From Octadecabacter arcticus 238 (GTDB lineage: Bacteria > Pseudomonadota > Alphaproteobacteria > Rhodobacterales > Rhodobacteraceae): 64,000 bases of DNA. Shown piece by piece: positions 56,713 through 64,000 of this stretch (position 1 is the first letter of the stretch; each line of letters begins with the position of its first letter). The notes under the pieces are model-generated. The model was given only the letters and a program-made list of their open reading frames with translations, was not told where the DNA came from and ran no database searches. Where the stretch lies: contig NC_020908.1 of NCBI RefSeq assembly GCF_000155735.2, positions 749,001 through 813,000 on the forward strand. Reading direction: 5' to 3'. Both the position numbers and the translations under genes were made by a program.

Positions 56713-56903
56713 CTTTATGTGTGGGCCACATCTCTGGGAGGAGAAAGCAGGCCCAGTCTTAGTCGATCATCAAGTGCGGCGGTGTCAGGGAGGAGGAAAG
56801 ACACCGCCGCGTCTTGATCGCAGTGCTCAGACCCCAGGGAGGAGGAAGGGGTGGGCACGATCACGGAACACCTTCTGGGAGGAAGAGAAAGCCCCGTTTC
56901 CGG
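56680..56903 (-). ncRNA. Array of five tandem hairpins with CCUCCUCCC-type loops (CcsR-like)
   Basis: Downstream of the DUF1127 gene on the minus strand are five hairpins whose loops show CCTCCTCCC or a close variant (read on plus as GGGAGGAGG-like at 56692, 56736, 56788, 56837, 56877). Stems include the perfect GCGGCGGTGTC/GACACCGCCGC at 56777-56811 and GGGCC/GGCCC around 56723-56754. In Rhodobacter sphaeroides the CcsR1-4 small RNAs with this loop motif follow a DUF1127 gene and come from one stress-induced transcript. Five copies and a last hairpin that ends in T-rich DNA are seen here. Confidence 0.8.
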
Positions 56904-56908
56904 AATTC

Positions 56909-57127
56909 TTATGCTTCGCCGTAGGCTGCCTCGCGGGCAACGGCGCGCAATATGTACTGGTTTAGGCCCAGATCGTTCAGTTCACGCTTGGACAGTGATT
57001 CCAGTTCGCGCAATGTTTTGCGGTATGTCTGGTATTGGCCGTAGCGGGTGGCGACTGTGTCGCGCAGAGTGGTGAGGCGCAAAAAGACGGATGATCCGAA
57101 GATGCCTGTGTCAGATGTGTGTGCCAT
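56909..57127 (-). CDS. DUF1127 small protein (CcaF1-like)
   Basis: The 72-residue protein ends with the DUF1127 pattern YRKTLRELESLSKRELNDLGLNQYILRAVAREAAYG. In Rhodobacter sphaeroides the homologous gene (CcaF1) heads the CcsR small-RNA transcript and encodes an RNA-binding protein. The same layout is seen here: the small-RNA array begins just after its stop. RNA binding in this organism is inferred from that similarity. Confidence 0.9.
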   Translation of the reverse strand: MAHTSDTGIFGSSVFLRLTTLRDTVATRYGQYQTYRKTLRELESLSKRELNDLGLNQYILRAVAREAAYGEA

Positions 57128-57416
57128 GTTTATTCTCTTTCAAGGTTTGACCCTGATTGTGGGTCTTCAAGTCCAGCGCCATATTGAGCCTTCGAGAACA
57201 GAAATAGGTAAAATGCTGCACTTGCACAATCCCCCGCCTGATCAATGCTGCTATGCAGCAGGCGCATGGTTGAGGACTTGAAATTGCTTAAGTTAGCGTC
57301 GCCATGAATTTTGACGCAGGGTAACTCCGCAAAGTGCACAAAACATCGGCGCTGTTGTCTTAACGATAGGCGGTCTAAGAACACAGCGAATTTAGGACCG
57401 AAAAGGCAGGTTGATT

Positions 57417-58514
57417 ATGGCACAAACTAACGAGACGATTCTGGCAGCGCTTAAGACAATTGGTCTGGCCGACGGCGGCGATCTGGTGTCGCGCGATATG
57501 ATCCGTGCATTGAGCATAACAGACGACAAGGTGCGTTTCGTTATTGAAGCCCCCGATGCGGCCATGGCCGGCCGGATGGAACCGATCCGCCAAGCCGCCG
57601 AAATGATCGTGGCCAAGATGGATAGTGTGGACTCCGTTTCAGTGGTGCTCACCGCGCACAGCTCAAACACTGGCCCTGCCAAACAGCCGCCGCCTGCCGA
57701 CAAAACACCGCCGAACCTGACCATCGGGCGCCACCCGACCCCGCAAGACGGCCCCGAAGGCGTGCCCGGCGTGGATCGCATCATTGCGATCGGGTCCGGC
57801 AAGGGCGGCGTTGGTAAATCAACGGTTTCAAGCAACCTTGCCGTGGCGCTGGCCAAACAAGGTCGGCGTGTCGGCCTGCTCGACGCTGATATCTACGGCC
57901 CCAGCCAGCCGCGGATGATGGGTGTGAACAAACGCCCCAGCAGCCCCGACGGTAAAACGATCATTCCACTGCAGGCCCACGGTGTGACGATGATGTCGAT
58001 TGGCCTGATGATGGACCCGAACAAAGCAATTGTCTGGCGTGGCCCTATGCTGATGGGGGCGCTGCAACAGATGTTGACGCAGGTCGAATGGGGCGAGCTG
58101 GATGTCTTGTTGGTGGATTTGCCGCCCGGGACGGGTGATGTGCAATTGACGTTGTGTCAGAAAACCAACCTGACCGGCGCGATTGTCGTGTCTACGCCGC
58201 AAGATGTGGCATTGATTGATGCGCGCAAAGCGATTGATATGTTCAACACGCTGAAGACGCCGATCCTTGGGCTGATTGAAAACATGTCGACCTATATATG
58301 TCCGCAGTGCGGTCACGAGGCGCACCTGTTCGGCCATGGCGGCGTACAAACAGAAGCCGAGGCCATCGGCGCGCCGTTTCTTGGCTCACTCCCGATTGAC
58401 CTGGACACACGGCTGGCGGGGGATTTTGGTACGCCGATTGCGGCAGGCGATGGGCCGATGGCGGACGCCTTTGCGACCCTCGCCAAGCGGCTGATCGACA
58501 GCGGCATAAGCTGA
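57417..58514 (+). CDS. mrp: Mrp/NBP35-family iron-sulfur carrier ATPase
   Basis: The start is ATG at 57417; the TTG six bases upstream is less likely. The 365-residue protein has an N-terminal MIP18-like (DUF59) domain to about residue 80, then the deviant Walker [10 protein letters not shown] (128-136), and CPQC in [15 protein letters not shown], which binds the iron-sulfur cluster. It delivers Fe-S clusters to apoproteins. A GNAT gene follows after 3 bases. Confidence 0.93.
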   Translation: MAQTNETILAALKTIGLADGGDLVSRDMIRALSITDDKVRFVIEAPDAAMAGRMEPIRQAAEMIVAKMDSVDSVSVVLTAHSSNTGPAKQPPPADKTPPNLTIGRHPTPQDGPEGVPGVDRIIAIGSGKGGVGKSTVSSNLAVALAKQGRRVGLLDADIYGPSQPRMMGVNKRPSSPDGKTIIPLQAHGVTMMSIGLMMDPNKAIVWRGPMLMGALQQMLTQVEWGELDVLLVDLPPGTGDVQLTLCQKTNLTGAIVVSTPQDVALIDARKAIDMFNTLKTPILGLIENMSTYICPQCGHEAHLFGHGGVQTEAEAIGAPFLGSLPIDLDTRLAGDFGTPIAAGDGPMADAFATLAKRLIDSGIS

Positions 58515-58517
58515 CGC

Positions 58518-58997
58518 TTGCAGATCCGTCCCGCCACTGATGCCGATTGGCCTGCGATCTGGGGCACCCTGCGTCCGGTGTTTCGCGCAGGTGAAACCTA
58601 CGCCATAGACCGCGATATATCTGAGGCCGCTGCGCGCGCCCTGTGGCTGGATGCTCCCGCTGCGACTTATATCGCGCACGATAATGCGGTTTTGGGCACC
58701 TATTTTATCAAGACCAACCATCAAGGCGGTGCGCGCCATGTCTGCAATTGTGGCTATGTCACTGCAGCGGCCGCGCAGGGCAGGGGCATTGCCGCCAAGA
58801 TGTGCGACCATTCCCAAATTGCGGCCCGCGCGTTGGGCTACACGGCGATGCAGTTTAACATGGTGCTGGCGTCTAACGCTGGTGCGATCCGTCTGTGGCA
58901 ACGGCTGGGATTCGATATTGTTGGCACGCTGCCATTGGGGTTTGATCACCCAACGCTCGGGCTGGTTGATGGTCATGTGATGTGGAAAGCACTATAG
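58518..58997 (+). CDS. GNAT-family N-acetyltransferase
   Basis: A TTG start at 58518 gives 159 residues beginning QIRPATDADWPAIWGTL. The acetyl-CoA loop QGRGIAAKMCDHSQ and the NAGAIRLWQRLGF motif are clear. It is probably translated from the mrp mRNA, given the 3-base gap. The substrate is unknown. Confidence 0.88.
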   Translation: MQIRPATDADWPAIWGTLRPVFRAGETYAIDRDISEAAARALWLDAPAATYIAHDNAVLGTYFIKTNHQGGARHVCNCGYVTAAAAQGRGIAAKMCDHSQIAARALGYTAMQFNMVLASNAGAIRLWQRLGFDIVGTLPLGFDHPTLGLVDGHVMWKAL

Positions 58998-59239
58998 AGG
59001 CCTTGTCGCACGGGAAACCATGGCACTTTTCCTATCGCCACGAATCAAATTCATAAAGTAGGCTGGTAATTCGGCGATAAATAGCTGAATCCTGCCGCAG
59101 ATTTATGCTACTTGACGGGGAAACCAAAAAAATATTGGGAAAATATGGGATATTTCTGATATTTTATATTTGTCTATATGTTGTGGTCACAACTTTCAGA
59201 ATCACATGATGAGCGCTCAATTCACAAGCTTATCCACAA

Positions 59240-59547
59240 CCTATTGTGTTATAGCGCCCCATAAAACACCATCCAGTTGCATGTTTTCCCAAAAAATCCT
59301 TGGCGTACCATGAATTCCCGTGCATACAGGTCGTAAGGAGACGGGCAGACAATACGGGGCACCAAACGACCCCACCAGCCGCAAGGTTAGGTTTCATACA
59401 GGCACCCATTTTCTTGAACGATGAGATCCGGCGCGCGAGCGAGCAGACATCCCCCCAGGTGGCGCGCGCAGCTGGACATACCCGGAAACGGGACGAGGGC
59501 GGTGGATCAGGCAGTGGCAGCAGTCTGATCCGCTGTTTTGCGTTTTA
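59240..59547 (+). ncRNA. Long leader of the dcw cluster with UpsM-like termination (extent approximate)
   Basis: There is no gene between 58997 and mraZ at 59591. In Rhodobacter sphaeroides the dcw cluster has an unusually long leader whose 5' part becomes the abundant small RNA UpsM, ending at a terminator before mraZ. Here the same layout appears: about 590 gene-free bases, a CCCG-GAAA-CGGG tetraloop hairpin at 59481-59492, then a terminator-like hairpin. I cannot fix the promoter, so the 5' boundary is a guess. Confidence 0.55.
59504..59547 (+). terminator. Terminator-like hairpin upstream of mraZ
   Basis: GGATCAG pairs with CTGATCC around a 14-base loop, then GCTGTTTTGCGTTTT follows. Read-through must occur for mraZ to be expressed from the same promoter. 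Confidence 0.6.
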
Positions 59548-59560
59548 AATCAAGCACTTT

Positions 59561-59595
59561 TGGGGGACGAGTAGCGGGAGCCGCGGGACAGTGGG
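59561..59595 (+). promoter_or_regulatory. Possible MraZ-binding repeats
   Basis: TGGGG, CGGGA, CGGGA and TGGG occur at 59561, 59575, 59584 and 59592, close to the mraZ start. MraZ is known in E. coli to repress its own operon through TGGGN repeats spaced about ten bases apart. Spacing here is 14, 9 and 8, so the match is loose. Confidence 0.35.
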
Positions 59596-60118
59596 TCTGA
59601 GTTTTAGAGGCGAATTTAACCAAAAGGTTGACGGTAAGGGACGCATGTCGATCCCTGCTGACTTTCGCGTTGTGCTCACTGACGGCGATCCGCGTTGCCC
59701 CGAGACTCCGCTCCCCCGCATGGTCGTTTTGCACGGCAAACACCTGAACAATTGTCTCCATGCCTACACGATTGAGGCGATGGAAGAGATCGAAGCGGGC
59801 ATCAAAGCCCTGCCGCGTGGTTCGGAGGCGCGTAAACGTGCGTCGCGGATGATCCTCGGTAAATCGTGGGACACTGAAGTCGACAAGGATGGGCGCATCG
59901 TGCTGCCCCAACGTCTGCGCCAGCAAATCGGGTTGACCGGTGAAGCAACAATGGCCGCCATGGGCGACTACTTCGAGATCTGGAATGCCGAGACTTACGC
60001 GGAAACCGAAGCAGCAGAAGCTGTTGCGATGGATGCAGAATTTGACGGTGATTTTGATCCGCTGACTTTGATTTATCCACCGGAAAAACCGTCGAAAAAT
60101 CCACCGGAAAGCGAGTGA
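59591..60118 (+). CDS. mraZ: Transcriptional regulator MraZ
   Basis: A GTG start at 59591 gives GLSFRGEFNQKVDGKGRMSIPADFR, a normal MraZ N-terminus. The 175-residue protein has two MraZ (AbrB-like) repeats, each with a DxxGR signature (VDGKGRMSIP and VDKDGRIVLP). It is the first gene of the division and cell-wall cluster, and in E. coli it represses that cluster. A charged C-terminal tail of about 30 residues is longer than in enterobacteria. Confidence 0.95.
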   Translation: MGLSFRGEFNQKVDGKGRMSIPADFRVVLTDGDPRCPETPLPRMVVLHGKHLNNCLHAYTIEAMEEIEAGIKALPRGSEARKRASRMILGKSWDTEVDKDGRIVLPQRLRQQIGLTGEATMAAMGDYFEIWNAETYAETEAAEAVAMDAEFDGDFDPLTLIYPPEKPSKNPPESE

Positions 60119-60121
60119 TCG

Positions 60122-61099
60122 ATGGGGACCACTGATGACACCGCCCCCCATATCCCTGTTCTGATCGGGCCACTGATTGCGGCCTGTTCGCCTATTTCCG
60201 GCACTTGGCTGGACGGCACATTCGGCGTGGGTGGCTACACGCAGCGTCTTTTGGACGCTGGCGCTAACAAAGTGATTGGCGTAGATCGTGATCCCGCAGT
60301 GTTCAAAATGGCACAATGGGCGGTCGATAACCCCGCTGTTGAGCTTGTTGAAGATACATTTTCCAACCTTGACGCGGTTGCGTCTGACTTAGACGGGATC
60401 GTGCTCGATCTCGGTGTGTCGTCCATGCAAATCGATCAGGCAGAGCGTGGATTTTCATTCATGAGGGATGGCCCGCTGGACATGCGGATGGGACAGGAGG
60501 GACGAAGTGCAGCTGACATTGTCAATGAAACAGACGAAACCGATCTTGCTGACATTTTATATACATACGGGGAAGAACGTGCATCACGCCGTATTGCCCG
60601 TAAAATCGTCGAGCAGAGAGATCGTGAACCAATCACCACCACCCTGCGCCTTGCCAAGCTGATCGAGGGGTGTCTGCCCCGATCAAAACAAGGTCAAAGC
60701 CATCCTGCGACGCGATCGTTTCAGGCCATTCGTATCGCGGTGAATGACGAGTACGGCCAGCTTGCCGAAGGGCTGGAAGCCGCGGAACGCGCGTTGAAAA
60801 CCGGCGGTTATCTGGCCGTTGTGACGTTCCATTCCGTTGAAGATCGCATGGTGAAACGGTTCTTGCAGCAACGTGGTGGTGGCATGGGCAACGCGAACCG
60901 GTATTCCCCCGTGCTTGAAACTGAAAAACCAGCTTTCGAGATTGTCACTAAAAAAGCCAGAGCGGCTGACGATGACGAGGTTGCACAAAACCCCAGATCG
61001 CGTTCTGCCAAATTGCGCGTGGCGCGGCGCACAGATGCGCCCAGCGGTTCGGTCGATCGATCAAAACTTGGCATGCCACAACTGAGGGCCACGCGGTAA
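60122..61099 (+). CDS. rsmH: 16S rRNA (cytosine-1402 N4) methyltransferase
   Basis: RsmH methylates 16S rRNA. The 325-residue protein has the SAM-binding [35 protein letters not shown], and [12 protein letters not shown]. It starts 3 bases after mraZ and overlaps ftsL by one base (TAATG), so it is translationally coupled. Confidence 0.97.
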   Translation: MGTTDDTAPHIPVLIGPLIAACSPISGTWLDGTFGVGGYTQRLLDAGANKVIGVDRDPAVFKMAQWAVDNPAVELVEDTFSNLDAVASDLDGIVLDLGVSSMQIDQAERGFSFMRDGPLDMRMGQEGRSAADIVNETDETDLADILYTYGEERASRRIARKIVEQRDREPITTTLRLAKLIEGCLPRSKQGQSHPATRSFQAIRIAVNDEYGQLAEGLEAAERALKTGGYLAVVTFHSVEDRMVKRFLQQRGGGMGNANRYSPVLETEKPAFEIVTKKARAADDDEVAQNPRSRSAKLRVARRTDAPSGSVDRSKLGMPQLRATR

Positions 61100-61464
61100 T
61101 GCGTTCGATATTTTTTATGATTTCGGGATTGATGGTCATGGGGCTCGCGTATTGGGCCTACCATGAGAACTATGAAACACAGGCGTCGTTAGGCGATGTG
61201 CGCAGATTGCACCAGCAGATGGGGGCGGCCCAAGAACGGCTGAACGTGCTTGAGGCCGAATGGGCCTATTTGAACCGTCCTGACCGCCTGCGCGACCTCG
61301 CGGAACTGAACTTTGACCGCCTGCGGTTGCTACCGCTTATACCTGAATCTTTCGGGCGCATTGAACAGGTCGCGTACCCGACCAATCTGCTCTTGGACAT
61401 CTCGAATTCCATCGAAGTGTCCAGTGACAACGCACCAGCGGCGACTCAGGCGGCAAGCGAATGA
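61099..61464 (+). CDS. ftsL: FtsL-like cell-division protein
   Basis: The position between rsmH and ftsI and the topology identify it: a short N-terminus, one membrane helix (IFFMISGLMVMGLAYWAYH), then a coiled-coil (DVRRLHQQMGAAQERLNVLEAEWAYLNRPDRLRDLAELNFDRL, residues 35-77). FtsL bridges the divisome in the periplasm. Sequence conservation in this family is low, so context carries most of the call. Its stop overlaps the ftsI start (ATGA). Confidence 0.88.
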   Translation: MRSIFFMISGLMVMGLAYWAYHENYETQASLGDVRRLHQQMGAAQERLNVLEAEWAYLNRPDRLRDLAELNFDRLRLLPLIPESFGRIEQVAYPTNLLLDISNSIEVSSDNAPAATQAASE

Positions 61465-63242
61465 TCCGTACCCCCCTCCGCCCGCTGGCCCGTATCCTCA
61501 AGGCCCGCGATCAGGGTCAAAACCCCGACTCGATTGAGGCCGAAAACATCCGTTTGCGCAACGAAGCAGACCGCGACCACGACCGCAATCGCGCCGAGGG
61601 GCGTTTTTTGGTCATGGGTATCGCTTTTTTCTGTGCGTTCTTGGTCATCGGCACCCGCATGGGAATGCTTGCGGGGTCCGTGCCCGAAGAACCGATTGCG
61701 CAGGCATCAGGATCGCCCATTGTCGGACAACGGTCGGATATTGTTGATCGAAACGGCCGCGTTCTGGCGACAAACCTTGATACACACAGTCTTTACGCGC
61801 AAATCCCCGACATGATTGACCCTGCAAAAGCGGCGCGTGATCTGGCGGCGATTTTCCCTGAACTGGAAGAAGACGACCTTCTCAAAGACTTCACCGGTGA
61901 ACGTCGGTTCCTCTGGATCAGGCGCGAAATTTCCCCTGAACAGATGCAAGCTGTCCACGATATCGGCGATCCCGGTCTGTTGTTTGGCCCGCGTGAAATG
62001 CGGCTTTACCCGAACGGATCGGTTGCTGCACATATTCTTGGCGGCGCGACCTACGGGCGCGAAGGCGTCCATTCTGCCGAAGTTATCGGCGTCGCAGGGG
62101 TTGAAAAATACTTCGACGATTTCTTGCGTGATCCCGCCAATGAAGGCGCGCCGCTGGAATTGTCGATCGATCTGACCGTGCAGGCCGCTAGCGAACGGGT
62201 GTTGCAGGGCGGCATGATGTTGATGTCCGCCAAAGGCGCGTCATCGGTGTTGATGGATGTCCACACGGGCGAAATCATCTCGATGGTTTCGCTGCCGGAT
62301 TTTGACCCCAACGACCGCCCCCGCATCCTGACTGAAGGCGACCAGTCCGACAGCGTGTTGTTCAACCGCGCGTTGCAGGGCGTCTACGAACTGGGCAGTG
62401 TCTTCAAGATATTCGCGGTCAGCCAAGCCATTGAGCTTGGCTTGATCGAAGCTGGCACCATGATCGACACCAGCGGCCCACTGACATGGGGCCGCTTTCG
62501 GATTCGTGATTTTCACGATTATGGCCCGGAGTTGAGCGCTGAGAACGTGATCGTCGAATCGTCCAACATTGGCACGGCGCGCATTGCGATGATGATCGGT
62601 GCGGATCGCCAACGCGAATTCCTCGGCACGCTCGGCTTGCTTCTTGAGACCCCCGTTGAAATGGTTGAGGCCCCAACAGGCGATCCTTTGCTGCCGGCCA
62701 ATTGGTCGGAAATATCAACGATGACAATATCTTACGGACATGGGTTGTCTTCTTCGCCCGTCCACCTTGCGACGGCCTATGCCAGCCTGCTGAATGGTGG
62801 TTACCGTGTTGAGCCGACCATCGTGCGTCAAGACGGGCCGCGACGTGGCCCCCGCGTGGTCAGCGAACAGGTGTCGGCTGCAGCCCGCGATATGCTGCGC
62901 GCTGTAGTTGTGCGCGGCACTGCATCATTTGGCGATGTTGTTGGCTACAACGTTGGCGGCAAGACTGGAACGGCAGATAAGCCGCGCCCCTCGGGCGGCT
63001 ATTATGATGATCGCACCATCGCGACGTTCGCGTCCGTGTTTCCCGCCAACGATCCCCGATATGTTTTGATCGTCACACTGGATGAACCATCTGTTGAGGC
63101 ACTGGGTGAACAGCGCCGCACTGCCGGTTGGACAGCGGTGCCTGTAGCCGCTGAAATGATCCGTCGCGTGGCACCGCTTTTGGGCATGCGTCCGGACGTT
63201 GAAACCCTGACGCCAACGGGTGTATCACTGTCCTCAAATTGA
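61461..63242 (+). CDS. ftsI: Peptidoglycan transpeptidase FtsI (PBP3)
   Basis: FtsI cross-links septal peptidoglycan. The 593-residue protein has an N-terminal membrane helix (49-65), the PBP dimerisation domain, and the transpeptidase motifs S313-x-x-K316 (GSVFKIF), S367-S-N369 (ESSNIGTAR) and K501-T-G (GGKTGTADK). The first motif has Val-Phe where most homologues have Thr-Phe, which is within normal range. Confidence 0.96.
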   Translation: MIRTPLRPLARILKARDQGQNPDSIEAENIRLRNEADRDHDRNRAEGRFLVMGIAFFCAFLVIGTRMGMLAGSVPEEPIAQASGSPIVGQRSDIVDRNGRVLATNLDTHSLYAQIPDMIDPAKAARDLAAIFPELEEDDLLKDFTGERRFLWIRREISPEQMQAVHDIGDPGLLFGPREMRLYPNGSVAAHILGGATYGREGVHSAEVIGVAGVEKYFDDFLRDPANEGAPLELSIDLTVQAASERVLQGGMMLMSAKGASSVLMDVHTGEIISMVSLPDFDPNDRPRILTEGDQSDSVLFNRALQGVYELGSVFKIFAVSQAIELGLIEAGTMIDTSGPLTWGRFRIRDFHDYGPELSAENVIVESSNIGTARIAMMIGADRQREFLGTLGLLLETPVEMVEAPTGDPLLPANWSEISTMTISYGHGLSSSPVHLATAYASLLNGGYRVEPTIVRQDGPRRGPRVVSEQVSAAARDMLRAVVVRGTASFGDVVGYNVGGKTGTADKPRPSGGYYDDRTIATFASVFPANDPRYVLIVTLDEPSVEALGEQRRTAGWTAVPVAAEMIRRVAPLLGMRPDVETLTPTGVSLSSN

Positions 63243-63296
63243 GGCCCCCAGTTTAAGGCGCTTTGATTGAAGCGCTTTAATTGATTGAGGTCGGAC

Positions 63297-64000
63297 ATGA
63301 ACCCCCAAGCCGAACACAAAACGTCATCCCTCGCGGCACTTGGTCTGCGGGCAAAGGGTGGGCGCGACGCAACCATTACCGGACTGTCCGTCGACAGCCG
63401 TGATGTCAAAGAAGGGACGCTTTTCTTCGCCCTTCCTGGCACGAAAGTTCACGGCGCGGACGTCATTCAATATGCCCTTCGGATGGGCGCAGCGGCGATC
63501 CTGACGGATGCGCAAGGCGCGCAAATTGCCGCCAAAGAATTGGCCGACAGCAGTGCCGCACTTATCATCGCCGAAGATCCGCGCGGCGCGCTGGCGCTGA
63601 CGGCCTCGCTCTGGTTCGGCGCACATCCAGAAACGATGATCGCGGTGACAGGAACGAACGGCAAAACATCCGTGTCGACGTTTGCGCGCCAAATCTGGAT
63701 TGAGATGGAGCTTGCGGCCGTCAACCTTGGTACCACCGGCGTTGAAGGCGCGTGGACCTATCCGCTGAAACACACAACACCCGAACCGATCACGTTGCAC
63801 CGCACCCTCGCGCAGGCAAAATCACACGGCATCACCCACGTTGCAATGGAGGCGTCATCGCATGGGCTCGATCAGCGGCGTCTTGACGGGGTCGTGCTGG
63901 CCGCAGCTGGCTTTACCAATTTCACCCAAGACCATCTTGATTATCACAAAACGTTTGAAGCCTATTTTGACGCCAAGATGGGGCTGTTCACACGATTGCT
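63297..64000 (+). CDS. murE: UDP-N-acetylmuramoyl-tripeptide synthetase MurE, cut by window edge
   Basis: MurE adds the third amino acid, normally meso-diaminopimelate, to the peptidoglycan precursor. The 234 codons visible include the N-terminal domain (LSVDSRDVKEGTLFFALPGTKVHGADVI), the ATP-binding GTNGKTSVSTFARQI, TTPEP and EASSHGLDQRRLDGV, then FTNFTQDHLDYHKTFEAYF. The C-terminal domain with the DAP-specific motif lies beyond the window, so the amino acid specificity cannot be read. Confidence 0.96.
   Translation, partial: MNPQAEHKTSSLAALGLRAKGGRDATITGLSVDSRDVKEGTLFFALPGTKVHGADVIQYALRMGAAAILTDAQGAQIAAKELADSSAALIIAEDPRGALALTASLWFGAHPETMIAVTGTNGKTSVSTFARQIWIEMELAAVNLGTTGVEGAWTYPLKHTTPEPITLHRTLAQAKSHGITHVAMEASSHGLDQRRLDGVVLAAAGFTNFTQDHLDYHKTFEAYFDAKMGLFTRL

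Noticed and set aside
56690..56890. Regularly spaced GGGAGGAGG motifs, at first sight a CRISPR-like array
   Set aside because: The repeats are only about 9 bases, spacing is uneven, and each lies in the loop of a distinct hairpin. The DUF1127 neighbour supports a small-RNA array instead.
59140..59240. AT-rich DNA with a DnaA box as a replication origin
   Set aside because: Only one box is present, and no origin-linked genes (dnaA, parAB, hemE, repABC) are in the window.

Overview
The window reads as a chromosome segment of a marine alphaproteobacterium of the Roseobacter group (Rhodobacteraceae). The grounds are protein character and gene order: the hflK-hflC-DUF2065-degP block, cobS/cobT divergent, his genes scattered with small family proteins, a dcw cluster with a very long leader, and a DUF1127 gene followed by CCUCCUCCC-motif small RNAs. 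The heavy load of insertion sequences and fresh pseudogenes recalls polar roseobacters such as Octadecabacter. That genus guess is inference.

Layout. 1-5 kb: a cut-off EamA transporter, a TauD-like dioxygenase, an ISL3-family element, a small ABM-domain gene and an IS630-family element. 5-16 kb: a core metabolic and quality-control block (sdaA, rpiA, gor, hflKC, degP, ACT-domain protein, a lipoprotein, ferredoxin). 16-19.5 kb: an FG-GAP-like secreted protein gene broken by a second ISL3 copy that itself carries an IS256-family element. 19.6-30.5 kb: cobS/cobT, a KefB-type antiporter, a 1063-residue GspL/GspC-like chimera, a SIMPL protein, metY with a structured leader, and a glycosyltransferase-like gene. 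31-35 kb: a degraded accessory zone beside tRNA-Tyr, with a decayed IS5/IS427-type element carrying an intact IS256-family element and two truncated genes. 35-44 kb: rlmB, small genes and the his cluster (hisB, hisH, hisA, hisF, hisE) interrupted by a second IS630-type element. 44-52 kb: tRNA-Gly, MAPEG, a DUF481 pseudogene, an adh-VOC-phosphodiesterase operon and pyc. 52-59 kb: uvrD, a DUF6157 pseudogene, a lysE/lrp divergent pair, the DUF1127/CcsR-like small-RNA array, mrp and a GNAT. 59-64 kb: the dcw leader, then mraZ-rsmH-ftsL-ftsI-murE.

The most interesting signals are regulatory and evolutionary. They are five tandem hairpins displaying a CCUCCUCCC-type loop downstream of DUF1127, with a terminator on the last hairpin; an extended mraZ leader matching the UpsM arrangement of Rhodobacter sphaeroides; a metY leader able to pair with its own ribosome-binding site; and two nested transposons whose exact target duplications allow the order of events to be reconstructed. 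No CRISPR array, prophage or rRNA operon was seen. Seven insertion sequences are present. At least five further host genes look recently inactivated by truncation, frameshift or nonsense mutation.
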